Source of the DNA: Hetaerina americana
Lineage: Eukaryota; Arthropoda; Insecta; Odonata; Calopterygidae
DNA length: 64,000 nucleotides
Direction of reading: 5' to 3'
Assembly (NCBI GenBank): GCA_022747635.1
Contig: JAKTNV010000009.1
Span: 384,501 to 448,500 of the forward strand
Made by a program: the position numbers and the translations under genes. This document shows positions 36,191-46,705 of the stretch, in pieces. Each line of letters opens with the position of its first letter. The stretch's first letter is position 1. The notes under the pieces were generated by a model. That model searched no databases. It was not told where the DNA came from and saw only the letters and a program-made list of their open reading frames with translations.

Positions 36191-37663
36191 AGCCAAAATT
36201 GTTTAACACACGTAAATTCAACAGCAGAAATTAAAAAACGAGTATTTTACATTCAAACAAACTTGCCAAAGGATATACATATCAGTATTTTTCGATTTCT
36301 CTAAGAATCGCAACAACAAATGCATGTCGCGTGGTTGGCTGCAGCGACATCATTGGTAGCACAGGATGAGACCGTAGTATTCGGTTATGAGTCTTCATTT
36401 AACCCTTGTCAAGCAATGGGGTTCAGGCACCGGGGAGTAGGGACGAGCGAGCGGGGCAAGGCTGAGCATCTCTGGTGTGGTCGTATGCTCAACCGACGGA
36501 CACGGTGACGTACGGAAAGGTGCAGGGCAAAGCTGGGCGTCTCTGGGACGGGCAATCCCGCTCTGCCCACGAAGGAAACGCCCCAACCCCAGCCCCACTC
36601 CCCCCCGTCTTCCTCTCTGCAAACGCCCCCACCAGGATTAACGCCGACTCTCGCGCAGGGAACAGCACCCTTGCCCACGCACCTCCCCCCCACTCGCCCA
36701 TTCCATTTACCGCCCTCCTCACGGGACGAGGGGCGAAGAAGCAGTTCCGCTCCTCCATGGACGACTCTTGCTCTCCTTTAATCCCTTCCCACACACTCCT
36801 TCACTACGAAGTCCTCGCGCGCGACTTAATTGCAAAGAGCGCGCCAGGCAATGCCCGGGTGATGCCTTCTACACGCTGCGCTCCTCCGCGATCGTTTCCC
36901 AGGGCGCATGGGAAACGAGGGATTGAGCACTTCCATGGCGTGTTTTGTTCCCTCCGTCTAACTGAAGTCATCCAAAATGGCATCTAAACGTGTACGAAAC
37001 ATCTGGGTGATAGTCATCGTCGGAGAATGCAATTAATAGATTTTGAAAAGTTTATGAATAAGAAACATTTCTTGCTTGATACGTTGCATCATAATAATTT
37101 GAAAATATCAATAATTATTGCAGAAAGTGGAGGAAGTGCGATCGAAACCCGGGCCGGCGAATGGAAGGTCAAGGGTTCGGATGTGTACTTTTTTGTTCAT
37201 GAAAATTTACTGTACCATTGTTTTCAGACTACATGAAATGGATATTTAGTTTTAGCTATTTCAAAGCCGCTCTACAGGTAACCTTTTTGCACTTATGATC
37301 TGCTCGATTCCGCCATCCCCACATCTCTTGTGTTCGTCCTTTGATTGTGTTACTTATCCTTATATCCAATTTCCATGTGAATGAATATTTCTCCGCCATG
37401 TGGCGCGCTTCCGTATTTGAATGTGTGTGCATACATATATACACAAATATCCTACATTTGGAAAAATAAGAGTGTTCACTGACGACACAAATGATTAGAT
37501 TAAGACATTTAAACAGAGAAACAAAGAGAAAGAACACTCAAATATCTAGTTGAAGTTTCGACTGCATGGCCGTCCTATTCCGACGGCCGGGCTAACTAAA
37601 CGTCAACTAGATGTATGTGAGTCATTTCTCAGTGTTTCCCCGCATAAATGTTTTAATATAAAA
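36191..37663. other. no recognisable gene; GC-rich tract
   Basis: About 36430-36920 is GC-rich with long C runs and open frames on both strands. The translations are Pro/Gly/Arg-rich without domains. The rest is AT-rich. Confidence 0.4.
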
Positions 37664-37710
37664 TTATATATACATATAAATATATATATATCTATGTATA
37701 TATATATATC

Positions 37711-37777
<67 letters not shown>
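37664..37777. repeat. (AT)n microsatellite
   Basis: Nearly pure TA dinucleotides over more than 100 bp, directly abutting the palindrome that begins the RTE copy. Confidence 0.92.
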
Positions 37778-37783
<6 letters not shown>

Positions 37784-37822
37784 AAACTGATCATCCCCTT
37801 AGGGGATGATCAGTTTGGGTTT
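37778..37822. repeat. 45-bp perfect palindrome at the 5' junction of an RTE insertion
   Basis: Arms 37778-37799 and 37801-37822 (22 bp each) are perfect inverse complements around the single base at 37800. The right arm is normal RTE sequence (GGGGATGATCAGTTTGGGTT, as in the copy at 28686). The left arm is an extra inverted copy. Confidence 0.9.
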
Positions 37823-39045
37823 AGGAAGGGGAGAGATACACGTGATGCCATTGCAGTAATGAAATTATTAATCTGGAGGAATATAGAATACAATCAGGAC
37901 GTATTTGCCCGTTCCATAGATTTCGAAAAAGCGTTTGATAGAGTGAATTGGAAAAAACTAATGGGTATATTGCCGAAAATAGGAATAGATTGGAGGGAAA
38001 GGAGGCTAATCCGCAACCTGTACTTGTCTCAGACTGCTCGGGTGCGAGTGGGGAACGGGGAGTCCGGATGGGCAGTGTTATTAAGAGGTGTAAGGCAGGG
38101 TAGCCCATTATCACCGTTGCTGTTCAACTTGTATTCAGAGGAAATGATGAATGAGGTATGGGAAGAACTGGAGGTAGGAATGAAAGTGGGCGGGGAATTC
38201 GTAAAATCAGTTAGGTTCGCTGATGACCAAGCTTTAGTCTGTCAGTCAGCCAAGGGGTTGCAAGCATTGCTGATTGAATTTGAAATTCAGGGCAACAGAT
38301 ATGGGATGAGAATCAATATAAATAAAACAAAGGTTATGCGATTTTCTAGAAAGAAAAAGGCCAAGCTTAACATTCAAATAGGAGGGCAAAAACTAGAATA
38401 GGTATAACACTGTACGTATGTCGGAAGTGGTTTGAACCAACACGGTCAAAGTTGTAGGGACGTAAGGAGGAGTATTGCGCTAAGCAAAGAGGCCTTCACA
38501 AGGAGAAGGGAGTTGATGATAGGGACGTTGAGTAAGGATATTAAGATAAAAACTTTTATATGGATCGTAGCTATGACATAGGTACGGCGCGGAAACATGG
38601 TCATTGAAGCAGGAGGATAGACGTAGACTGGAGGCTTTTGAAATGTGGGTGTGGAGAAGAATGGAGAAGGTGAATGGAACCGAGAAAAAAACAAATGAGG
38701 GAGTACTTGGTATGGTGGGCGAGGAGATGGGTTTGTTGGGAGCAATCCTATGGAGGCAGGAAAAGTGGATGAAGGGGGTATTCACCGGCAGTGGGATGTT
38801 GAAGACTGTAATTGAGGGGAGAATGATGGGGAAACGAGGAAAGGGAAGGAACAGGATGGGGATGTTGGACAGGATGGAGGGAGGAAGGAAGTACTCAGAG
38901 TGTAAGAGGGACCTGAGTTAGGGTAGGATGCTGGATTTTTTGTTTTGATAGGAGTGACAAAATATTTAATTGGTGGTTGTGCTCATCTAAAAACCTACCT
39001 TAACCGGTAGATTACCTAATATTAATAATTGATATATACTTAGGA
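37801..39045 (+). mobile_element. RTE retrotransposon, 5'-truncated (subfamily b)
   Basis: It begins in the RT region (FGFRKGRDTRDAIAVMKLL), continues through FEKAFDRVNW, GVRQGSPLSPLLFNLYSEE and RFADDQALVCQS to QKLE, where TAG (38398-38400) and then TAA (38404-38406) interrupt. The C-terminal domain continues in other frames (EMWVWRRMEKV, KYSECKRDLS). The 3' UTR ends near 39030 with the shared RTE terminal sequence and TAA-rich tail. The stops at QKLE and a small insertion in the YGAETW region (about 38570) are shared with the minus copy at 52880-54940, so these two form a subfamily distinct from the 26680 copy. Confidence 0.86.
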
Positions 39046-40337
39046 GTAAAAATAAGATCGAATATTTATAGCTTATTGCATTAAATTTTGCGAAGATCCG
39101 CGTGAAAATACCATTTTAAGTGACAATGAAATGGTGGATTGCGCAATGGAAGGTAGCTGACGGAAGGATGCGACCCGAGGCTCGAGCTCTAAATTTTTCC
39201 ATGAAAAGAAGAGACCGGAAGAGGTATAAAGAATGAGAAAGAAGGAAGCGTTCCCTTTTCAATCGATGCCTTTTGGCCGAAGCCCCGGCGCCCTCCACTA
39301 ATGGCGCCATCTTGAGCCAACTCCCGCGCGAGCAATAACGACTTTGCCGTTATCCTTACCTCTTCCGTTCCTCTGTACATTCTTTGCCCGCATTAAGCAA
39401 ATCCGCAGGAAGGGGAGGATAGTGGGGGCGGGAAGCCGCCGTTAGGGCGAGTGGGTGTGGAGGAGGAGCAGTTTGCCGCGAGGGGCTGGAAGGGGAGGGA
39501 AAGGGGTGAAGAGGGGTCTGTAGCACCGGGGGTCGTAAGCCCCCGCATGCCCCTTGTGCGCCCCCTCTCAGTTGTCCTTGGGGAGGGGGCCTCACTTCTC
39601 CTTCGGGCGGGAGTGCGGCGTCAAGGCACCCGCACACTCCGTGGTGTGCTCAGGAGGCCCACGTGATGGGACACGGCGCGGCGCTGCAATTGGCGGGAAT
39701 GCGGGGGCGATGCCATCGCTCGATTTGCTGGCGTTTCCAAGGCGAGGGCAGCGACGGCAGAATGCCCTCGGGTTCCGTATCCGGAAGCCCGAGGCCGGGA
39801 GGGAGGTCCGCGTGCTTAATTTTAAAGTGAGGGAAAGCCGCTTGGTACCTCGGCGGGTAGAAAAATTGGCAATGGCCCTCAATCTTCAATCCTACGGTTG
39901 CAAATGTTTAAATTGCAAAACTTAAGAAATACTATAGGCAGCATATGGTTAAAAATTATCCCACCATACCCTGTAGTACGTAATATAGGGCGTGATCCCA
40001 GGTGAACTATCGTAAGACAATCTGCTACTTAATGTTTGCGGTATTGATTGAATGGATTCGGAGATATTTAAGCTGCAAGTACTCGATTTCAAATTGCAAA
40101 GCTACGACTGTTTATTTTCGCTTTTTTCAAGATTTTTCAAATCAATGATTAGGCTTTGTGGAGCAAAGGGTCAAGAGTAAGAGAGTATTCTGAATCCGAA
40201 GCACAGATTGAAAATAAATTGATTAGGTCTGAGGCAAAGCGCTAACCTGATTGATTCCATAAAGAAGTAGAATTCTAATTGATCTGTCAATTTGAAGCTC
40301 GGCGAATACTACTGCATACTTCCAACCAATCATAAAA
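39046..40337. other. no recognisable gene; GC-rich tract
   Basis: About 39390-39850 is GC-rich and open in several frames on both strands, without domain signals. A CpG-island-like promoter of an unseen host gene is possible but unsupported. Confidence 0.4.
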
Positions 40338-40620
40338 CTTGCAGGCTTCCCACTGAGAGGGCCTGGGTTCAAATCCTGGAGACAACAAATATTTTCGGTG
40401 GTATCCTGATCCCTAGTTGAGGTGCTTTGTTCGGAGCACTTTAGTGATTAACACGCCCGTCGGATGGACGTTAAGCTGCGGACCCCTTGGCGCCTTTGGT
40501 TAAGAGTAGGCTAATACCGACGCCGGGTTTCTCTCCATCCTTCATCCTATTCCATCCATCCATAATGGAGAAAATGACCTCAGCTGTCGGTCGCCTCCCC
40601 TAAATACCACTACTACTAAT
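40338..40620 (+). mobile_element. tRNA-derived SINE, second family, copy 1
   Basis: A B-box-like GGGTTCAAATCC lies near 40363. A body follows that is shared with the copy at 49768-50052: GAGGTGCTTTG, CCGTCGGATGG, CGGACCCCTTG, AAGAGTAGGCTAAT, CCGACGCCGG, ATGACCTCAGCTGTCGGTCG. It ends in a (CTA)n-like tail at about 40604-40620. Confidence 0.75.
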
Positions 40621-41667
40621 GTGTTTCCGCAGTGTTGACGACGAAGAAGGAGTACCTAGAAAAAAACTGCATGAAAATCAAACCCAGTTTTCAAGTGGGA
40701 AGTTAAGAAAAAAGCGATTGGTATTTCTTCCAAATCATAAATATTTATGCGCATATTCATAATATAGTTGTGCATTTTCATGAAGTAAAATCAGTGGCTG
40801 GCAAATTCATTGTCCATGACTAATTATCGCTATATTTTGTGAATGCTCTCAAAGGAACATTACATTACGAACTGATTCGCCAACAGTAGTCACTATTGAT
40901 GTTACACACATGTACGCAAGGAAAACTTTTGTGCAAATAAATAAATATATGATTAAACACACGACTTTACCAACACGACATGAGCTTTAATGTCACATAC
41001 ACTTTAATTTAGCCAAAAGAATGGCAAGAGGGCAATTCAATCGGTGTTTCGGCAGAGTATCAATTCCATAAAACCTTGTGAATACACCACATATCGATAA
41101 CATAAACGTAATGAAACCCATATATTAACGCAAATGGTTCAGAAATATTAACTGAATAAAGTCTCGACAGTGGGGCATATAGTTAATATTAACGACAACA
41201 TCTACATCATTCTTCGTCTGACTCTTGGAGTGAAAGGACGTGCCTCACCGAGCTCCGGACCTGTTCCGCCGCTACCTGCAGAACCCCTTGCGACGCATCT
41301 AGAATAGCCGCCTAGTCCTAGCTATATATTAAGAGTAGTGATAAGTAGTACATATTTCTATATATTTTAAAAACCTCATTTTATTTCGTTCATTTAACAT
41401 AAAGTGTTTAGCTTTATCGTTAGTTATACTATTACAAAGTTGATTGTTTCCCCAAATGTAGCTTTTTTGCCGAGATAGTTTATCGTTTGCTCCAGTAATT
41501 GTATTGTAGTTCTTATCTTAGATAACTGTTTTAACTTATATCTACTTTAGAATTTATACCGTTTGAGTCTCTTAAATTAAAAGTCTGAGAAAAGTTTGAG
41601 TCTCTTAAAGGCCCGTCCTCTCATCGTGTCGGGTACCCCTTAATCGCTCCGGGGTCCATTATACTGC
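40621..41667. other. no recognisable gene
   Basis: No coding or repeat similarity identified. CR1 similarity starts at about 41668. Confidence 0.4.
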
Positions 41668-43352
41668 CGAGGCATCGCAGTTGGTAGCGCGTAGGTTACA
41701 CGAACACGTGTCGAGGGTTTAGCATAGCTGGTAGGCAAGAGCGTAGGTCATATATTGGGAAAAATAAAGTAGAATCCAGCGCTTTTTGTCAATTCAGTTC
41801 AGGTAATGCCTCTCAAATCCCCAAAAAAATTGAACAAACAAACACTTGCGTTAAAACAACATATAACCCACGTAAATTTAATAAAATTGGTGCCTCTACA
41901 TACATAACAGATAGCAATGCAAGTGAATGTAATTCTTTTGTCTCTGTTCACCACGAATCGTCTCAAAACAGTTTTGTTAGCGTACATAAAACAAAAAAAA
42001 AGTAATTGACCAAATTAAAATTATAACATTAAACTGCCGTAACATTAGAAACAAAATATCGGATATTGAACATATATTTGTCAGTACAAACGCAGACATA
42101 GTAGTTGGAACGGAAAGTTGGCTCACGGGAGATATAGCAAACAATGAGGTTTTTCCAAACGGTTTCACAATTTACAGAAGGGACAGACCAAATAGGTTGG
42201 GTGGGGGAGTATTCATTGTAGTAAAGTCAAATCTTAGTAGCCAACGATACGAATGCGACGTAGATGATATAGAAAGCGTTTGGTGCAACATTAAGGACTA
42301 CAACGGCAGAAGCCTATTCGTGTGTTCATTTTATAGACCCCCAGATTCTAACATAGATGTCCTACACAAGCTCGAAGAACAAATATCCACTATCAGCAGC
42401 AGACATAGCAACAGTATTATTATAATCGCTGGGGACACAAATCTACCGTCAATTGACTGGGACAACTACTGCGTAGGAAAATCTGCCAAAAACAGAGATT
42501 CATGCCAAGAACTCCTTCATATATTCACAAAACACTCCTTAGAACAAATTGTTAAATCACCAACACGGGGCCAAAGCATACTAGACATCTTTGCGACATC
42601 TAAGCCCGAAAACATCACTAACATTGAAATAATAGACGGAATCAGTGACCATAAGGCTATTCTTGTAGAGTTAAAAACTAAGTTCGTCAAAATAAACAAA
42701 GAAAAGCGTAAAATATACCTATACAACAAGGCAAATTTTAACGGACTAAGAGAATATTTAAAGATAAAATTACCAGAATACAAGACAAAAACACTGACAA
42801 CCAATACAGAGAACACTTGGAACTATTTCTTAAATATTTTACGCGAAGGATTGAAGACGTACATTCCGTCCAAACTCAAATGCGACAGTAAGGGACCTAG
42901 ATGGTACAACGGGGAAGTCAGATCGGCATTAAGAAGGCAAAGAAAGCTACAGTCAAATTTTAAAAAGAGTTTAAAAAGTGACGATATAGTTTATATGAAT
43001 ACATCCAAACAGCAACTAAAAGAATGTCGTAGTAAGACGAAAAGTATTATGCGCATAGCAATACACTCTTTTAAATCTAAAATGCTTAGCGAATATCTTG
43101 AGGAAAATCCAAAGTCATTCTGGTCCTATGTTAGGGAAATACAGGGTAAACGTCCCACTGTTCACTCTTTGAAGACTGAAAATGGAGAAATCAATACAGA
43201 TGTCGTGAAAAAGGCAAATATTTTAAATCATTTTTTCCAGAGCGTCTACAGAAAAAACACAAACGCACCAAATGATCCTCCACACCCACCCGGGGAACAC
43301 ATGAGCGATCTTACACTGACCAAGCAGGGAATAGTACATCTGCTCCGTAGTA

Positions 43353-44105
43353 CGAGGGTCATCCGGAAAGTAGTACCCGTTCGTGAAATAAAGACACAAA
43401 AGTAAATATTAACAAACATAAAAAATTTTATTTGAAAGAGGATACTTTAAACTACTTCTCAACATAATCTCCAAGCAAATTAAGGCATTTGTCATAACGT
43501 GTGACAAGTTTCTGTATTCCTGCTGCATAGTCCTTCGCCGCCAGCTCATTGAGATACGCGAGGGACCCATCTTGCACAAATTTTTGCATAATGCAGATGG
43601 TGTTTAACAATTTCATGAACAATTGTTCGAGAAACATTGGGAAAATGCTCACAGATGTCATCAATTGTGACGCGCCGATCGTTCCTCACGAATTCGTCAA
43701 CTGAGCTCACCAGTTGGTCTGTAATGACAGACGGTCTCTCCGAACGCTCATCGTCGTGTGTGTTCCCCCTCCCCATGTTGAAGTTGCGACACCACCGCCG
43801 AACAGACGACTCGTCCATTACATTGTCTCCATACACCTCCTTTAATTGGCGATGAATATCACATGGGCGAACGTTTCTTGCATTGAGGAATTTAATCACT
43901 GCCCTCACTTCACAACTGGCGGCGTTCTCAATTTTTTTAAACATTGTAAACAATCACAGAAACAACACAGGCAATGCTAGCGTCACGCAACTTGGCTCAG
44001 AGAAGGCAGACAAGCCACTGAAGCTATCTGACCTCGTCCAGCGGCTACTCGCGTCGTCAGCACTTCATACGGCACGAACGGGTACTACTTTCCGGATGAC
44101 CCTCG
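43353..44105 (-). mobile_element. mariner deletion derivative (753 bp)
   Basis: Perfect 33-bp inverted ends at 43353-43385 and 44073-44105 (starting CGAGGGTCATCCGG) are flanked by TA at 43351-43352 and 44106-44107. The empty site is visible in the second CR1-A copy at about 59898. The ends differ from those of the mariner at 21763, so it is a separate family. Lacking a core enzyme, it would depend on transposase from a complete relative. Confidence 0.93.
43452..43953 (-). pseudogene. mariner transposase, N- and C-terminal ends joined, core deleted
   Basis: From 43953 downward the minus strand encodes the two helix-turn-helix regions: RAVIKFLNARN, DIHRQLKEVYG, SSVRRWCRNF, DDERSERPSV, RRVTIDDICEHF, HEIVKHHLHYAKICARWVP. 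After a frame change, the last residues are the mariner C-terminus (AAGIQKLVTRYDKCLNLLGDYVEK, stop at 43452). All three catalytic Asp motifs are absent, so about 180 codons are lost. The DNA-binding half could still be made as a truncated protein and could in principle bind the ends, which is inference. Confidence 0.85.
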
Positions 44106-45266
44106 TATTAAAGCACACAAGGCACTTGGTCCGGAAGAAATACCTGCTAGATTATTAAAGGAATTAGCTGAAGACATTGCCCCGTTTTTACATATTGTTT
44201 TTCTAAAATCGATAGAAGAAGGCTCAGTGCCTCGCGACTGGAAGCTAGCCCATATAACTCCCATCTATAAAGGCGGCGATAGGGATAAACCAACCAATTA
44301 CCGACCCATATCTTTAACATCGATCTCTTGTAAAATATTGGAACACATTATTGTCACTAACATTATGAGATTTCTTGATAGTAGGAAAATACTAATCCAC
44401 AACCAGCACGGATTTAGGAAAAGCAGATCTTGCGAAACACAACTTGGTCTCTTCATTCACGATATACTTAGATCGGGAGAAAACAACACACAAGTCGATG
44501 CAGTATTCCTGGATTTCAAAAAAGCCTTCGACAAAGTCCCACACAATAAATTGTTACATAAATTTAAATACTATGGGATCAACGAGAAATTAATTAATTG
44601 GATTAGAGACTTCTTGTCAAACCGCAAACAAATAGTAGTCATAGATGGGTTGTGCTCAACGGAGAGAGATGTAACTTCGGGCGTCCCCCAGGGAAGTGTA
44701 ATAGGGCCTCTTCTGTTCTTAATATACATAAATGACTTAAGCACACACGTTAGTAGCAATCTAAGGTTATTTGCTGACGACACGGTGGTATACAGGGAAA
44801 TAAGGAGCCAACTAGATCGCGAACTACTCTCTAGAGACTTAGACAATATCTCGGAATGGTGCAATAAATGGGGATTAACACTTAATATAGATAAAATCGC
44901 AGTTTTGAAATTTTGGAATAAAGGAAGCGAAGAACAGGATATAAACTACAAAATAGAGGGTTCAGTATTGACTACGGCAAATCAAGTTAAATATTTGGGG
45001 GTTGTTCTAACACCACGCCTTTCATGGGGAGCACATATCAGGACAATATGCGGATCAGCTTTAAAGAAACTTGGCTTCATAAAACGGGTGGTGGGGAAAT
45101 GTAATGAAAAAGTTAAAGAGAGGTGTTATTTTGCTCTAGTTAGACCTCATTTGGAATATGCCGCAAGTATTTGGGATCCGTGGGAGAAAATTTGGCAAAA
45201 AGAATTAGATAAAGTCCAGAGAAAATCCGCAAGATTCGTTAAAAATTGTTATGATAAGAACAAGAT

Positions 45267-46107
45267 ATAAATTTAATTTCGGAATTGGAACGAGTTCAGC
45301 GGAGGGGGGCTAGATTTGTCAAAAACTGCTATGACCAACGCAGTAGCGTAACTACTTTGCTAGAAAATTTAGGCTGGGATTCCCTTACACAGCGGCGTTT
45401 ACAATATAGATTAAACTTATTAAAAACATTTAAAGATGGGTCCTTTTCCGATGACATCAAGAACATAATACGAACCCCAACGTATTACGGGCTGAGGGAT
45501 CACGAATGTCAGATTAGAGAGATTGACTGCAGGACAGACAGATTTAAATGGTCATTTTTTCCGAGAACAATAAGGGACCAGAATTCTTTTAATCGAAATC
45601 GCCCAGGATCCGGCTCGACATAATAAGTATTAACCTACAAGCTAGCGACTGCGCAGGGTTATACGCTTATATTTATATTTTTTTAATATATATATATTTT
45701 GCAGGTTCCCCCTACCTTTCCCCATCCATTTGAAAAACCCTAATCCCCTCATCCCTTATCCTTTCCTCCTGGTGCTGCACCCCCTGCTACACACCTTTTT
45801 GGTGGCTTGCAGGGTATTGATGTAGATGTAGATGACATCTACACAGTGCAGAGTGCATAAAGCCGCCGCAAGGACGTGTGGCGGGTGTTGTTACGTCACT
45901 AGACGTAAAATGGAATAAAACCGCATGCAAATCCAAAAAATACCTGCCAATCTACACCCAGGAAGGCGTATATATTCATTCGAAAAACTATGTAACTTAT
46001 CCATATGCATATACATATACTATTAACTAATACTTACATGCTCCCACGAATATAACTTATGTCTACGCAACGTTCAATCTTGTCTTGACTTGTAAATCGA
46101 ATGTCTT
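45267..46107. repeat. 841-bp direct duplicate of 48121-48961
   Basis: The block is collinear with 48121-48961, without indels; I see one difference (T at 45483 against C at 48337). It contains the C-terminus of CR1-B ORF2 (ERVQRRGARFVKNCYDQR to the RNRPGSGST end), its 3' UTR and GATGTA tail, and then part of an oppositely oriented CR1 3' UTR. Since it crosses the boundary between two elements, it was copied as DNA, not as one transposon. Confidence 0.9.
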
Positions 46108-46705
46108 TATTTGGGATCCGTGGGAGAAAATTTGGCAAAAGGAATTAGATAAAGTCCAGAGAAAATCCGCTAGATTCGTTAAAAATTGTTATGATAAGAA
46201 CACAAGTGTGACAGGTCTCTTAGGGGATTTAGGCTGGGAACCACTTGAAGTGCGGAGAGAACAAGCGAGGCTTAGACTTTTAGAAAGGTTCAGAACAAAC
46301 GAGTTTAACTATGGTACTGAAGGAATTATAATGGCCCCACACTACTTAGGTAGATCAGACCACAAAGATAAACTAAGGGAGATAGATTCCAGGACAGATA
46401 GGTACAAATACTCATTCTTTCCCCGAACAATCAGAAATCATAATAGTAAGAAACCGAAGTAACTTTAGAAATATTAAAAACGTTGAATTTACAAGTCGGA
46501 AAAAATTTAATTGTTTTGCGGTATATGTGTTTGCATGAGTATTGGATCAAGGGATTTTTGCATGAGTGTGTGCGCTGCTGTGGGTGTAATTTTCCGTGTT
46601 GTTTTTTTTTTTGCATGTGGTATTTTTCCTTTTTACGGTTGGTGACCTAACACCCCCCGTCACACGCCCTTGCGGCGGCTTGCGGGGTATGATGTAGATG
46701 TAGAA
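46108..46705 (+). mobile_element. CR1-A ORF2 C-terminus and 3' UTR
   Basis: It begins at IWDPWEKIWQKELDKVQRKS, repeating about 95 bp already present at 45169-45263, and continues through NCYDKNTSVTGLLGDLGWEP, IIMAPHYLGRSDHKDKLREID and SFFPRTIRNHN to a stop at 46460-46462. The UTR ends CTTGCGGCGGCTTGCGGGGTAT with GATGTA repeats at 46690-46705. The first 200 bp are closer to the minus-strand CR1-A at 49020-49330 than to 45169-45263 (two diagnostic differences). Confidence 0.82.

Larger units (their letters stand above)
41668..45264 (+). mobile_element. CR1-type retrotransposon (subfamily A), long copy with nested mariner
   Basis: The 5' part (41668-41800) matches the second copy at 58797-58915 (GAGGGTTTAGCATAG, GCGCTTTTTGTC). 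ORF2 endonuclease and reverse transcriptase follow, split by a mariner derivative at 43353-44105. At about 45264 the ORF stops being collinear: an 841-bp foreign block intervenes and the C-terminus with its 3' UTR resumes at 46108-46705. The clade call (CR1/L2 group) rests on the RT and C-terminal motifs and the GATGTA-repeat tail. Confidence 0.88.
42002..45264 (+). pseudogene. CR1-A ORF2 (endonuclease - reverse transcriptase), split by mariner
   Basis: Endonuclease (42002-42670): TLNCRNIRNK, IVVGTESWLTG (metal-binding Glu), SFYRPPDSN, GDTNLPSIDW (Asp/Asn) and ISDHKAI (catalytic Asp-His). After a linker and the mariner, the RT continues: RDWKLAHITPIYK, NYRPISLTSISCK, QHGFRKSRSCETQL, FLDFKKAFDKVPHN, SGVPQGSVIGPLLFLIYIND, and LFADDTVVY at 44767-44790 with both catalytic Asp present. 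The C-terminal ARFVKNCYDKN is cut by the next block. The link to the upstream coding part is broken by an apparent one-base frameshift in the A run at 41992-42002. Taking the mariner out restores a continuous reading (LLRS to KAHKA). Confidence 0.86.

Noticed and set aside
36395..36987. Long open frames, including one of 170 codons
   Set aside because: Pro/Gly/Arg-rich translations on both strands with no motif; GC-rich artefact.
39451..39925. Overlapping open frames in a GC-rich tract
   Set aside because: Open on both strands, low-complexity composition, no domains; explained by GC content.
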